Shown: positions 39,675 through 51,446 of the stretch, piece after piece
Layout of the letters: every line of letters begins with the position of its first letter
How positions within the stretch are numbered: the stretch's first letter is position 1
Source of the DNA: Pseudomonas putida
Lineage (GTDB): Bacteria > Pseudomonadota > Gammaproteobacteria > Pseudomonadales > Pseudomonadaceae
Assembly: GCF_025905425.1 (NCBI RefSeq)
Contig: NZ_CP109603.1
Coordinates: 124,001 to 188,000 of the forward strand
Direction of reading: 5' to 3'
Length of the DNA: 64,000 nt
Program-made: the position numbers and the translations under genes
Notes under the pieces: generated by a model
What the model was told of the DNA's origin: nothing
What the model saw: only the letters and a program-made list of their open reading frames with translations
Databases searched by the model: none

Positions 39675-40073
39675 ATGGAGCAAGGTGTAAAGCGCACACA
39701 GCGGGATTACTCACTGTCTTTTAAATTGGCGGTGGTTGATCAGATTGAAAAAGGCGAACTGACCTACAAGCAGGCCCAGGTGCGGTATGGCATCCAGGGT
39801 CGGTCGACGGTTCTGGTATGGTTGCGTAAGCACGGTCGGCAGGATTGGAGCCAGGGGGCCTCGATCCGCGACGAGAGGAGCTGCGCGATGTCTGACCCCA
39901 AAACGCTTACTCCAGAGCAGCGGATCAAAGAGCTTGAGCTACAGCTTGAGCTGATGAGCCAGAAGGCCCAGTTTTTTGAAACGGTCGTTGATGTTCTGAA
40001 AAATGACTATGGTGTCTCGGTCGTAAAAAAGCGATCCGGCAAGTCCTCTCGCAAGGTCAAGTCGCAGGACTGA
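39675..40073 (+). CDS. IS3-family OrfA (helix-turn-helix, leucine-zipper protein)
   Basis: 132 residues, starting at an ATG with GGAG nine bases upstream. Residues 10-60 form a Tnp helix-turn-helix (SFKLAVVDQIEKGELTYKQAQVRYGI), and residues 75-105 a heptad-like coiled coil (RIKELELQLELMSQKAQFF). It binds the element's ends and alone may inhibit transposition. Near its 3' end a slippery heptamer A-AAA-AAG lies in the correct frame at 40025-40031. Confidence 0.92.
   Translation: MEQGVKRTQRDYSLSFKLAVVDQIEKGELTYKQAQVRYGIQGRSTVLVWLRKHGRQDWSQGASIRDERSCAMSDPKTLTPEQRIKELELQLELMSQKAQFFETVVDVLKNDYGVSVVKKRSGKSSRKVKSQD
40025..40031 (+). promoter_or_regulatory. Programmed -1 frameshift heptamer
   Basis: A-AAA-AAG in the orfA frame (orfA codons AAA at 40026 and AAG at 40029). 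Slippage back one base continues in orfB without a stop. Canonical for IS3-family elements. Confidence 0.85.
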
Positions 40074-40894
40074 GCATTGCCAGGGCTTGTCAGTTTCTAG
40101 GCATCAGTCGACAGGCTTACTACAAGCGCAACCGAGCTGCTGATGGCAAAGAGCGCCAGGCAGATCGGGTGGTTGAGTTTGTTCAGCAAGTCCGGATGCG
40201 CCAGCCTCGTCTGGGTACACGCAAGCTGCACTATCTGCTGCATTGCCAACCGGACAAACGATTCCAAGTCGGCCGAGATAGGCTGTTCCAGGTCTTGGGA
40301 GAGCGCCGTCTGCTAGTGCTGCCTAAGCGGGCCTACCACAAGACAACACAAAGCTTTCATCGCTTCTACCGCCATCCCAACTTACTCAAGCCGGGCCCAA
40401 GCCAAGTCGTTCCGACAAGACCGGAGCACGTCTGGGTTGCCGATATTACTTACCTGCCCGCACGTAACGGCCCGCTATACCTGAGCCTGGTAACGGATGC
40501 GTACTCCAGGAAAATTGTTGGCCACCACGTCCATGAAAGCCTGCATGCCGAGTCAGTGGCGCAAGCCTTCAAGCAGGCATTACGAAAGCGACGTCGTCGC
40601 CAGCCATTAGTCCACCATTCGGATCGAGGCATCCAATATTGCTCGGCGCTGTACCAGTCACTGCACCAACGGCACGATGTTCAGTGCTCCATGACTGATG
40701 GGTATGACTGCTACCAGAACGCGCTGGCCGAGCGAATCAACGGAATCCTCAAGATGGAGCTGCTGTTGAGCAGCCCTGAAGATCTTGAGCAGGCGAGGCA
40801 GATGGTTGACGAGGCAGTGCAGATCTACAACACAGAACGGCCCCATATGGCCCTGAAAAATAAAACGCCCGATGCAGTGCATCGGGCGTTTTGA
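40031..40894 (+). CDS. IS3-family OrfB (DDE transposase), expressed by -1 frameshift
   Basis: This frame has no convincing own start and is open from the slippery sequence (A6G at 40025-40031) to the stop at 40892-40894, so the active product is the OrfAB fusion 39675-40894. The integrase core has DITYLPARNGPLYLSLVTDAYSRK (first Asp), HHSDRGIQY (second Asp) and NALAERINGILKME (Glu), spaced as in IS150. It cuts and joins the element ends. The last codons overlap a 31-bp palindrome. Confidence 0.9.
   Translation, partial: AIRQVLSQGQVAGLSIARACQFLGISRQAYYKRNRAADGKERQADRVVEFVQQVRMRQPRLGTRKLHYLLHCQPDKRFQVGRDRLFQVLGERRLLVLPKRAYHKTTQSFHRFYRHPNLLKPGPSQVVPTRPEHVWVADITYLPARNGPLYLSLVTDAYSRKIVGHHVHESLHAESVAQAFKQALRKRRRRQPLVHHSDRGIQYCSALYQSLHQRHDVQCSMTDGYDCYQNALAERINGILKMELLLSSPEDLEQARQMVDEAVQIYNTERPHMALKNKTPDAVHRAF
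40862..40892. terminator. Palindrome at the end of orfB
   Basis: AAAACGCCCGATGCA and its complement TGCATCGGGCGTTTT nearly abut, with A and T runs at the outer ends. Inside coding sequence; likely a bidirectional terminator at the element's end. Confidence 0.7.
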
Positions 40895-40956
40895 GGCCTG
40901 TCGGCCTACCTGAACAGGTGTAAACCTATTTCAGGACTAGACACGCGCGCCTGTGA

Positions 40957-41175
40957 TTACAGGTCGCTGATGGTGCGCACCTGGTCTTTGTTGATGCGGG
41001 TGCGTTTGCCGTCGAGCTGTTGGAACTCATAGAAACCGGAGTCCTTTTCGAACTTCGGTGCGTCGACGGCTTGGATTTCGCGGCCGTCGTTCAGGGTGAT
41101 CAGGCTTGGGGTGGAGCAGCCGGCCAGGGTGGCGAAGGTGCCGATCAGCAGGGCAGGCAGCAAAAGCTTTTTCAT
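40957..41175 (-). CDS. YgdI/YgdR-type small lipoprotein (DUF903)
   Basis: 72 residues from ATG 41175; a longer frame to 41277 lacks a signal. Lipoprotein signal peptide with LAGC, Cys20 lipidated. The mature part (about 50 residues) has the family segments ITLNDGREIQAVDAPKF and GFYEFQQLDGKRTRINKDQV. The function of DUF903 lipoproteins is unknown. It follows the BON-domain lipoprotein gene, separated by a REP-like palindrome, and its 3' end is 14 bases from the IS3 element. Confidence 0.88.
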   Translation of the reverse strand: MKKLLLPALLIGTFATLAGCSTPSLITLNDGREIQAVDAPKFEKDSGFYEFQQLDGKRTRINKDQVRTISDL

Positions 41176-41226
41176 GCAGTGTTTCCTGGATATCTGGAAG
41201 GATTGGTGCATCTTGGTTGCCGGTGC

Positions 41227-41258
41227 GGCCCCTTCGCGGTGTTGCCCGCGAAGGGGCC
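41227..41258. repeat. Short REP-like palindrome
   Basis: GGCCCCTTCGCGG, loop TGTT, then GCCCGCGAAGGGGCC. Lies in the gap between the BON lipoprotein gene and the YgdI-type gene. Confidence 0.65.
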
Positions 41259-41277
41259 GGATCAGGCAGTCAGTCAA

Positions 41278-42455
<1,178 letters not shown>

Positions 42456-42532
42456 TTAAGTGGGGCGGTGGCCTTTGCTGCGCGCATCAACGACCAGCCC
42501 GCGAAACATAGAGCAAAAAATATGAAGTGGGT

Positions 42533-42904
42533 TCAGCATTCGAAGGCGTTTTTCAGCCATTGAAGCGGTCTTCCTGCATGGTGGCTGCCCTGCAGGGCGA
42601 CAACGTCGAAGCGGCAGGGGTGTGCGGCCCAGCGCGGTTCCTTCTGCAGGAAAAGGCTGGCAGCCAGCACCAGCCGTTTCTGCTTGCGCCCGTCGATACT
42701 GCCGAGGGCGCCACCGAAGCTCGCGTGCAACCGGTAGCGGACTTCGACGAATACTACTGTATCGGCGTCGAGCATGACCAGATCAAGCTCACCGCCTTTG
42801 CATCGCCAGTTGCGCGTCAGCAGCTGCAGGCCTTGCCCTTGAAGGTACTCAAGGGCTTGGTTTTCGGCTGTCTGCCCGGCGTGGGTGGGCGATGCGTCTG
42901 GCAT
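42533..42904 (-). CDS. yraN: YraN family protein (UPF0102)
   Basis: 123 residues from the ATG at 42904, which overlaps the stop codon of lpoA by one base (TGATG); the frame is open further 5' but inside lpoA. Nuclease-like core with GGELDLVMLDADTVVFVEVRYR (E-x-D...E-V-x-x-R pattern of the Holliday-junction-resolvase-like fold) and PCRFDVVAL. Biochemical function not established. Conserved neighbour of lpoA. Confidence 0.9.
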   Translation of the reverse strand: MPDASPTHAGQTAENQALEYLQGQGLQLLTRNWRCKGGELDLVMLDADTVVFVEVRYRLHASFGGALGSIDGRKQKRLVLAASLFLQKEPRWAAHPCRFDVVALQGSHHAGRPLQWLKNAFEC

Positions 42905-44721
42905 CAACGGGCGGTGTCTGGCAGGCGCTTGACCTGGCCGCCAGAGAACTCGGCCCATGGCAGCTGGCGTTCGATACGCTGGTTGGCGTTCATGCTCAGG
43001 CTGCCGGAAAGGCCCAGTACGCGGTTGTCAGGCAGGGCTTTCAGCTGGCCCAGGCGCGGTGCCAGGCTGTAGGCATCGACGCCCATGGCGTACAGACGGC
43101 CCAGGCTGCCGGCAGCTTGCGGCCATTGCTGGACCACTTGCTGGCGCAGGCTGTTGCTGGAGTCGAGCAGCCACGGCGTTTCACAGAAGCGGATGCCGTT
43201 CATGTCGTTGTACTGGTTGACGTCACCGCTGGCGCTGTACAGGTTCGAGGTGGCGTAGACCGGCACGTCGCCAGCGTACTGGAAGTTCAGGGTCGGCTTG
43301 ATCTGCTGGGCCTGTTGCGGCGTCGAGGCGAGGAAGATGAAATCGATGTCCTGGCGGCGCGACGGCTGTGCGGCGATGTTGCCACCCACCGTGCTTTGCA
43401 GGCTTTTGGCGCGGCCTTCGCTTTGGCGCAGTTGGAACAGCTCGGCAATCTGCTGGGCCAGGGCGACGGGTTGGGCGATGCGCTCGGCGGCCAGCAGGGT
43501 GCCGCCGTTGCTTTCCCAATCTTTGCGGAAGGCGGCGAGCACACGGTCACCCCATTCACCGCTCGGTACCAGTGCAACGGCGCGCACCATGCCGTCGGCG
43601 CGGGCGCGACGTGAGACTTCGCGGGCTTCGTCCTCGGCGGCGAGGCCGAACTGGAAGAGCTGCGGCGGGGCTATCTGGCCGACGTCCGCGTAGTTCAGCG
43701 CGAGCGTGGTGATCGGCAGCTGCGCATTGGCGGCGAGCTTCTTCACGAGTGGTTTTTCCAGTGGGCCGACCACCAGTTGCACGCCAGCCGCCTGGGCTTG
43801 GCGATAGAACTCGTCAAGCGAGGTGATGCGCGAGCTGTCGAATACCTGCACGGCCGGCGCCGGCTGGCCAGACTGCTGAGCCTGGAAGTGAGCGGCCATG
43901 AAGCCATCGCGCAGCGCGCGAGCGACACCCGCCAAAGGGCCTTCTTGGGGAAGCAGCAGGGCAATCTTGGTCAATGGCTGGCTGGCCAGCTCCTTGAGCT
44001 TGACCAGCGCTACCGGCAGTTGCTGGGCGGCTGGGTGATCAGGGTGCTGTTTACGCCAGGCATCGATGGCAGCTTGCTGTTGCTCAAGGGTGCCGGCGGT
44101 TTTCACGGCCAGGGCCAGGCTGGCCCAGCCGGCCAGGACGGGGTCACTTGCCGGCTGTTGCAGTTGTTCTGCTGGCAGCGCGGCGACCAGCGCCCAGATC
44201 GAGTCGTTGTTGGCGCTTGCGGCCTGGCCGCTGAGCAGCGGGGCGAGCAGGACACGCTGCTGCGCAGCGGCCAGGGCCTGGCCGTCGGCTTCGAGGGCAA
44301 CGGCGTGCACGCTATAGGTGCGCACCTGTTGTTCTGCTGGCAGCTCGGCAATGCGCTGCAGGCTGGGGTGCGACAGGGCGGTCAGGGCGGCCTTGGGCTG
44401 ATTGCGGCTCATGGCCAGCTCGGCGCCAAGGGTGCTGGCGAACACTTGCTGGGCGGGCTTGAGCGTGTCTAGAGGGACCTGCTCGAGAATGCGTGCGGCG
44501 CGCGGGTAGTCCTTCTGCTTGTACGCCAGGTCCGCGGCGCTCAGGCGCAAAAGGGCGGCGTCTTCCGCGGACTTGCTGGAGGCGGCCTTTTCGAGCAGTT
44601 GCTCGATGCTGGCGTCCGGGGTGCGTGGCAGCTCGCCCAGGCTGGATGAGGGCGAGCTGGCGCAGGCTGCCAGCAGGGTAGCGAGGCAGAGGGCTGAGAG
44701 CAGCCGCAGGCAAGCGATCAT
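42904..44721 (-). CDS. lpoA: LpoA, outer-membrane lipoprotein activator of PBP1a
   Basis: 605 residues with lipoprotein signal LAAC (Cys20). The N-terminal part (about 30-245) is TPR-like and helical; the C-terminal part (about 250-590) is a periplasmic-binding-protein-like fold (KIALLLPQEGPLAGVARALRDGF). It reaches through the peptidoglycan to stimulate the synthase PBP1a. First gene of the lpoA-yraN-gmhA-dolP group, divergent from rsmI across about 190 bases. Confidence 0.93.
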   Translation of the reverse strand: MIACLRLLSALCLATLLAACASSPSSSLGELPRTPDASIEQLLEKAASSKSAEDAALLRLSAADLAYKQKDYPRAARILEQVPLDTLKPAQQVFASTLGAELAMSRNQPKAALTALSHPSLQRIAELPAEQQVRTYSVHAVALEADGQALAAAQQRVLLAPLLSGQAASANNDSIWALVAALPAEQLQQPASDPVLAGWASLALAVKTAGTLEQQQAAIDAWRKQHPDHPAAQQLPVALVKLKELASQPLTKIALLLPQEGPLAGVARALRDGFMAAHFQAQQSGQPAPAVQVFDSSRITSLDEFYRQAQAAGVQLVVGPLEKPLVKKLAANAQLPITTLALNYADVGQIAPPQLFQFGLAAEDEAREVSRRARADGMVRAVALVPSGEWGDRVLAAFRKDWESNGGTLLAAERIAQPVALAQQIAELFQLRQSEGRAKSLQSTVGGNIAAQPSRRQDIDFIFLASTPQQAQQIKPTLNFQYAGDVPVYATSNLYSASGDVNQYNDMNGIRFCETPWLLDSSNSLRQQVVQQWPQAAGSLGRLYAMGVDAYSLAPRLGQLKALPDNRVLGLSGSLSMNANQRIERQLPWAEFSGGQVKRLPDTAR

Positions 44722-44908
44722 GTAAAGGTCCTGTTACTCGATCAAGTTGGCCGGCAATTGTACCCAAGCACTGGCCGGGGCGCGATCTTGCTGATGCTGA
44801 TCCTTCACTATAGGCGGCTGCTGGGTGAACGCTTGCGAAGTTCTTTGCGCCCTGTTGCGGGCGGTCGGGCTACAATGGCGCCTTTGATCCGAAAGACAGG
44901 TGTGCGCA

Positions 44909-45784
44909 GTGACTGATGTGGCAGGGGCTTCGAAATCCACCGTGGGTACGCTGTATGTGGTCGCAACGCCCATCGGCAACCTCGACGACATGAGCGCCAG
45001 GGCGCTGAAGGTGCTGGCGGATGTCGCCCTGATCGCGGCCGAGGACACGCGCCACTCGATCCGTCTGTTGCAGCATTTCGGTATCGACACGCCGCTGGCG
45101 GCCTGTCACGAGCACAATGAGCGTGACGAGGGCGGGCGTTTCCTGACCAAGTTGCTGGCCGGCGACAACGTGGCGCTGGTTTCTGACGCTGGCACACCGT
45201 TGATTTCCGACCCCGGCTACCACCTGGTGCGCCAGGCGCGTGCGGCGGGTGTGAATGTTGTGCCGGTGCCGGGTGCGTGCGCGCTGATCGCCGCGCTCTC
45301 GGCGGCGGGCCTGCCCTCCGACCGTTTCATCTTCGAAGGCTTCCTGCCAGCCAAGACGGCGGGGCGCCGGGCGCGGCTGGAGCAGGTAAAGGAAGAACCG
45401 CGGACCTTGATTTTCTATGAGGCCCCTCACCGTATCCTCGAGTGCCTGGAGGACATGGAGGCCGTGTTCGGTGCAGAGCGCCCGGCGCTGCTGGCGCGCG
45501 AGCTGACCAAGACTTTCGAGACCCTCAAGGGCCTGCCCTTGGCCGAATTGCGGGCGTTTGTCGCGGCCGACAGCAATCAGCAGCGCGGTGAATGCGTGGT
45601 ACTGGTCGGTGGCTGGAGCGCGCCTGAGGGCGAGCAGGCGATCAGTGCCGAGACACAGCGGGTACTGGACTTGCTGTTGGCCGAGTTGCCGCTCAAGCGT
45701 GCGGCGGCACTTGCGGCGGAAATTACCGGTGTACGCAAGAACCTGTTGTATCAACTTGCCCTGGAAAAACAGAAAGCAGAGTAG
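44909..45784 (+). CDS. rsmI: RsmI, 16S rRNA 2'-O-methyltransferase (C1402)
   Basis: 291 residues from a GTG at 44909 (AGG eight bases upstream); a GTG at 44900 would overlap that site. Tetrapyrrole-methylase fold: [35 protein letters not shown] and [13 protein letters not shown]. Uses S-adenosylmethionine to methylate the ribose of C1402 in the 30S P site. Followed within 66 bases by the RNase P RNA gene on the same strand. Confidence 0.94.
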   Translation: MTDVAGASKSTVGTLYVVATPIGNLDDMSARALKVLADVALIAAEDTRHSIRLLQHFGIDTPLAACHEHNERDEGGRFLTKLLAGDNVALVSDAGTPLISDPGYHLVRQARAAGVNVVPVPGACALIAALSAAGLPSDRFIFEGFLPAKTAGRRARLEQVKEEPRTLIFYEAPHRILECLEDMEAVFGAERPALLARELTKTFETLKGLPLAELRAFVAADSNQQRGECVVLVGGWSAPEGEQAISAETQRVLDLLLAELPLKRAAALAAEITGVRKNLLYQLALEKQKAE

Positions 45785-45849
45785 TGGCAAATTGATATAG
45801 TTTGCGCTATCACTTGTTCTTGAGCGCGTGTGCCGTTAATCTTGGCGGC

Positions 45850-46225
45850 GGAGAGTCGATCGGACAGTCGCTGCCTGTTTTTGTTCCGCAGCTTTTGTTG
45901 CGAAACAGCAGGGGGAGGAAAGTCCGGGCTCCATAGGGCAGAGTGCCAGGTAACGCCTGGGAGGCGCGAGCCTACGGAAAGTGCCACAGAAAATAACCGC
46001 CTAAGCACTTCGGTGCCGGTAAGGGTGAAAAGGTGCGGTAAGAGCGCACCGCACGACTGGCAACAGTTCGTGGCTAGGTAAACCCCACTCGGAGCAAGAC
46101 CAAATAGGGTTCCATTAGGCGTGGCCCGCGTCGGAACCGGGTAGGTTGCTAGAGGCGTCCAGTGATGGCCGTCGTAGAGGAATGACTGTCCTCGACAAAA
46201 CCCGGCTTACAGATCGACTCTCCAC
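45850..46225 (+). ncRNA. rnpB: RNase P RNA (type A)
   Basis: About 376 bases. The terminal P1 helix pairs GAGAGTCGATC (45851-45861) with GATCGACTCTC (46213-46223). Conserved core elements follow in order: GAGGAAAGTCCGGGCTC (CR-I), the P10-12 region with GGTAAGGGTGAAAAGGTGCGGTAAGAG, AGACCAAATAGGG (CR-IV type) and the final ACAAAACCCGGCTTACAGATC. It is the catalytic RNA that trims the 5' leaders of tRNAs. Its place between rsmI and mraZ is the usual one in Pseudomonas. Confidence 0.95.
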
Positions 46226-46428
46226 CTCTCCCTCCCTGCTTGAATCGATAGCAGGCGTACTCTGGTAATACCGAAAAAATCTTACTCTTAATAAATCACT
46301 TTAACTTCGAACTCCATTCGCTTGCGTGGGTTTGATTTTTCTCGTGTTTTTTTTCGCTCTGAAATCCTTCCGCATTCCTTTATCGCGCTAAATCTCGGTC
46401 CTGTAAGGCTTTTCCTTATGAACGTGCC

Positions 46429-46458
46429 TTGACGGTGCGGCGGGCGGATTCCTATAGT
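46429..46458 (+). promoter_or_regulatory. Sigma-70 promoter of the mraZ/dcw cluster
   Basis: TTGACG (46429-46434), 18 bases, TATAGT (46453-46458); start of transcription near 46465, directly at the MraZ boxes. The rest of 46226-46428 is A/T-rich and holds no gene I can see. Confidence 0.75.
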
Positions 46459-46466
46459 GTGCGCAA

Positions 46467-46491
46467 GTGGCAGAAAGTGGGATGAAGTGGG
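46467..46491 (+). promoter_or_regulatory. MraZ operator (three direct repeats)
   Basis: GTGGC-N5-GTGGG-N5-GTGGG at 46467, 46477 and 46487: 10-bp phased repeats as known for MraZ binding sites. They lie just after the predicted start of transcription, fitting autorepression of the cluster. Confidence 0.85.
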
Positions 46492-46533
46492 TTTTCTGGC
46501 ACAAAAAAGCTACCATTGTGGGGAATCGCAGCC

Positions 46534-46989
46534 GTGTTCCGCGGAGCCAACGCCGTCAGCCTCGATGCCAAAGGCCGTCTCGCCATGCCGAGCCGGTACC
46601 GCGACGAGCTCGATTCGCGTTGCAATGGTCAGCTGATCGTGACCATTGATGCTGTAGACCCCTGCTTGTGTGTCTACCCCCTCGATGAGTGGGAACAGAT
46701 AGAAGCCAAGTTGCGTGCCTTGCCGTCATTGCGTGAGGAAAACCGTCGCCTGCAGCGTTTGCTGATCGGCAATGCGGTGGACCTGGAGCTCGATGGCAGT
46801 GGGCGTTTCCTGGTTCCGCCCCGTCTGCGTGAGTACGCCAAGCTCGACAAGAAGGCGATGCTGGTGGGGCAACTGAACAAATTCCAGCTGTGGGATGAAG
46901 ATGCCTGGAACGCGGTTTCGGCAGCCGACCTTGCAGCTATTCAACAACCGGGCGCCATGCCCGACGAATTGCGTGACCTGATCCTGTGA
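46534..46989 (+). CDS. mraZ: MraZ, transcriptional regulator of the dcw cluster
   Basis: 151 residues from a GTG at 46534 with GGGGA 11 bases upstream; the frame is open to 46516 but [14 protein letters not shown] is the family start. Two AbrB-like SpoVT domains, each with the DxKGR/DGSGR signature ([16 protein letters not shown] and [15 protein letters not shown]). It forms rings that bind the GTGGG repeats upstream and represses the cluster. Its stop overlaps the rsmH start. Confidence 0.96.
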   Translation: MFRGANAVSLDAKGRLAMPSRYRDELDSRCNGQLIVTIDAVDPCLCVYPLDEWEQIEAKLRALPSLREENRRLQRLLIGNAVDLELDGSGRFLVPPRLREYAKLDKKAMLVGQLNKFQLWDEDAWNAVSAADLAAIQQPGAMPDELRDLIL

Positions 46990-47929
46990 CCATAGATAGC
47001 GGCTTCAACCACATTACCGTCCTGCTCGACGAAGCTGTCGAGGCATTGGCCCTGCGCCCCGACGGTTGCTATCTGGACGGCACGTTCGGCCGGGGCGGAC
47101 ACAGTCGGCTGATTCTCAGCAAGCTCGGGCCGCAAGGGCGGCTGCTGGGCTTCGACAAAGATCCACAGGCGATTGCCACAGGGCAAGCGCTGGCGGCCGA
47201 AGACGGCCGCTTTGTCATTGTGCAGCGCAGCTTTGCCGAGCTGGGCTCGGAAGTGGCTGAGCGCGGCATGGCCGGCAAGGTCAGCGGTGTGCTGCTCGAC
47301 CTGGGCGTGTCTTCGCCGCAGCTCGATGACCCGGAGCGTGGCTTCAGCTTCCTCAATGACGGCCCGCTGGACATGCGCATGAACCCAGGCGTTGGGGTCA
47401 GTGCTGCCGAATTCATCGCCAGTGCGCCGGTCGAGGAAATCGCCCGCGTCTTCAAGGAATACGGCGAGGAGCGTTTCTCCGGGCGCATGGCGCGTGCGGT
47501 AGTGGAGCGCCGTGAAAAGCAGCCGTTCACCCGTACTGGCGACCTTGCCGAAGTGCTCAAGGTAGCCAACCCGGCGTGGGAAAAGGGCAAGAACCCAGCC
47601 ACTCGTGCCTTCCAGGGCCTGCGTATCCACGTCAACAATGAGCTGGGCGACCTCGAAACCGGTCTTGAGGCGGCCCTCGATTCGCTGGAAGTAGGTGGCC
47701 GCCTGGTAGTCATCAGCTTCCACTCGCTCGAAGACCGCATCGTCAAGCTGTTCATGCGCAAGCTGGTCAAGGGCGAGGCAGACAACCTGCCGCGCAACCT
47801 GCCAGTACAGCACAAGGTCTTCGAACCCAAGATCAAACTCATCGGCAAGGCGCAGTTTGCTTCCGAAGCCGAGCTCAAAGCCAACCCGCGGTCGCGCAGC
47901 GCCGTCATGCGGGTGGCGGAGAAGCTGCG

Positions 47930-47933
<4 letters not shown>
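46986..47933 (+). CDS. rsmH: RsmH, 16S rRNA N4-methyltransferase (C1402)
   Basis: 315 residues beginning with GTG at 46986, overlapping the mraZ stop. [24 protein letters not shown] (SAM-binding), [20 protein letters not shown] and [11 protein letters not shown] are family signatures. It methylates N4 of C1402, the same nucleotide whose ribose is modified by RsmI encoded 1.2 kb upstream. ftsL overlaps its end by 4 bases. Confidence 0.97.
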
Positions 47934-49958
<2,025 letters not shown>

Positions 49959-49959
<1 letters not shown>

Positions 49960-51446
49960 TGACAATGCCATTGAGCAAGCTTTTCGCCCAAGCCAGCCGC
50001 GATCCGCTGATCCGTGAGCTGACCCTGGACAGCCGAGCCGTGCGTCCGGGTGACCTGTTCCTGGCGGTGCCGGGTGCCAAGGTCGATGGTCGCGACCATA
50101 TCGCCGATGCCCTGGCCCGTGGCGCTGCCGCGGTTGCCTACGAAGAGCAGGGCGCAACCGTACTGCCGATTACCGACATGCCGCTGATTCCGGTCAAAGG
50201 CCTGATCGCCCAGCTGTCGGATATCGCCGGTCGCTTCTATGGCGAGCCGAGCCGTCAGTTGAACCTGGTCGGGGTTACCGGCACCAACGGCAAGACCAGC
50301 GTCACTCAACTGGTGGCGCAGGCGCTTGACGTGCTTGGCCAGCGTTGCGGCCTGATCGGCACACTGGGTACCGGCTTCTACGGTGAGCTGCAGAGCGGCC
50401 GCCTGACGACGCCGGACCCGATCGCAGTGCAGTCGACACTCTACGACCTGAAAAAGGGCGGCGCCAAGGCCGTGGCGATGGAGGTTTCCTCGCATGCCCT
50501 GGAGCAGGGCCGTGTCGCTGCGCTGGAGTTCGACATCGCGGTGATGACCAACCTGTCCCGTGATCATCTGGACTACCACGGCAGCATGGAGGCCTATGAG
50601 GCCGCCAAGGCCAAGCTGTTCGCCTGGCGCAGCCTGCGTTGCCAGGTGGTCAACCTGGATGATGATTTTGGGCGCCGCCTGGCGATGGCGTATGCCCGTC
50701 GTCCGAGTGCCGATCATCTCCAGACCCGGCTGCTCAGCTATAGCCTGGAAAACCCGGAGGCCTCGCTGTTTTGCCGTGAAGCCAGGTTCGATGACGATGG
50801 CGTGCGCGCCATCCTCGTCACCGCCCAAGGTGAGCGTACCTTGCGCAGCCAGCTGCTTGGCCGCTTCAACCTGAGCAACATGCTCGCGGCCGTTGCAACG
50901 CTGCTCGCCCTGGATTATTCGCTGGACGAAATCCTCAAGGTCACCCCGCAGCTGCAAGGGCCGGTTGGCCGCATGCAGCGCCTTGGCGGTGGCAGCAAGC
51001 CGCTGGTGGTGGTCGATTACGCCCACACCCCGGATGCCCTGGAAAAAGTGCTCGAGGCCCTGCGCCCGCACGCGCACGGCAAGCTGCTGTGCTTGTTCGG
51101 CTGTGGCGGCGACCGTGATCGTGGCAAGCGCCCGCTGATGGCCGAGGTCGCCGAACGCCTGGCCGACCGCGTGCTGGTCACCGATGACAACCCGCGCAGC
51201 GAAGACCCGCTGCGGATCTTCGACGATATCCGCCCGGGTTTTGCCAAGCCAGACAGCGTCGAATTCGTCGCAGGCCGCGGCGCGGCCATTGCCCACCTGA
51301 TTGCCACCGCCGGCGCAGATGACGTCATCGTCCTGGCCGGCAAGGGCCACGAGGATTACCAGGAGATTCGCGGCGAGCGCCACGATTTCTCCGATCTGGT
51401 CGAAGCCGAGAAGGCACTTGCAGCCTGGGGGGCTCCACATGCTTAA
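49959..51446 (+). CDS. murE: MurE, UDP-MurNAc-L-Ala-D-Glu:meso-diaminopimelate ligase
   Basis: 495 residues from the ATG overlapping the ftsI stop; an ATG two codons later is an alternative. ATP loop GVTGTNGKTS (near 108), DYAHTPDALEK and DDNPRSEDP: the DNPR motif marks the meso-DAP-specific enzymes. Adds the third residue of the cytoplasmic peptide stem. murF overlaps its end by 8 bases. Confidence 0.96.

Larger units (their letters stand above)
39621..40943 (+). mobile_element. IS3-family (IS150-type) insertion sequence
   Basis: 1323 bp bounded by imperfect 28-bp inverted repeats: left 39621-39648 beginning TGTCCCGTCCTGAA and right 40916-40943, whose complement begins TGTCTAGTCCTGAA; 24 of 28 positions agree and both end in TTTACACCT. 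A direct repeat CGC (39618-39620 and 40944-40946) fits the 3-bp target duplication of this group. It carries orfA and orfB with a programmed -1 frameshift signal. All parts look intact, so it may be active. Confidence 0.93.
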
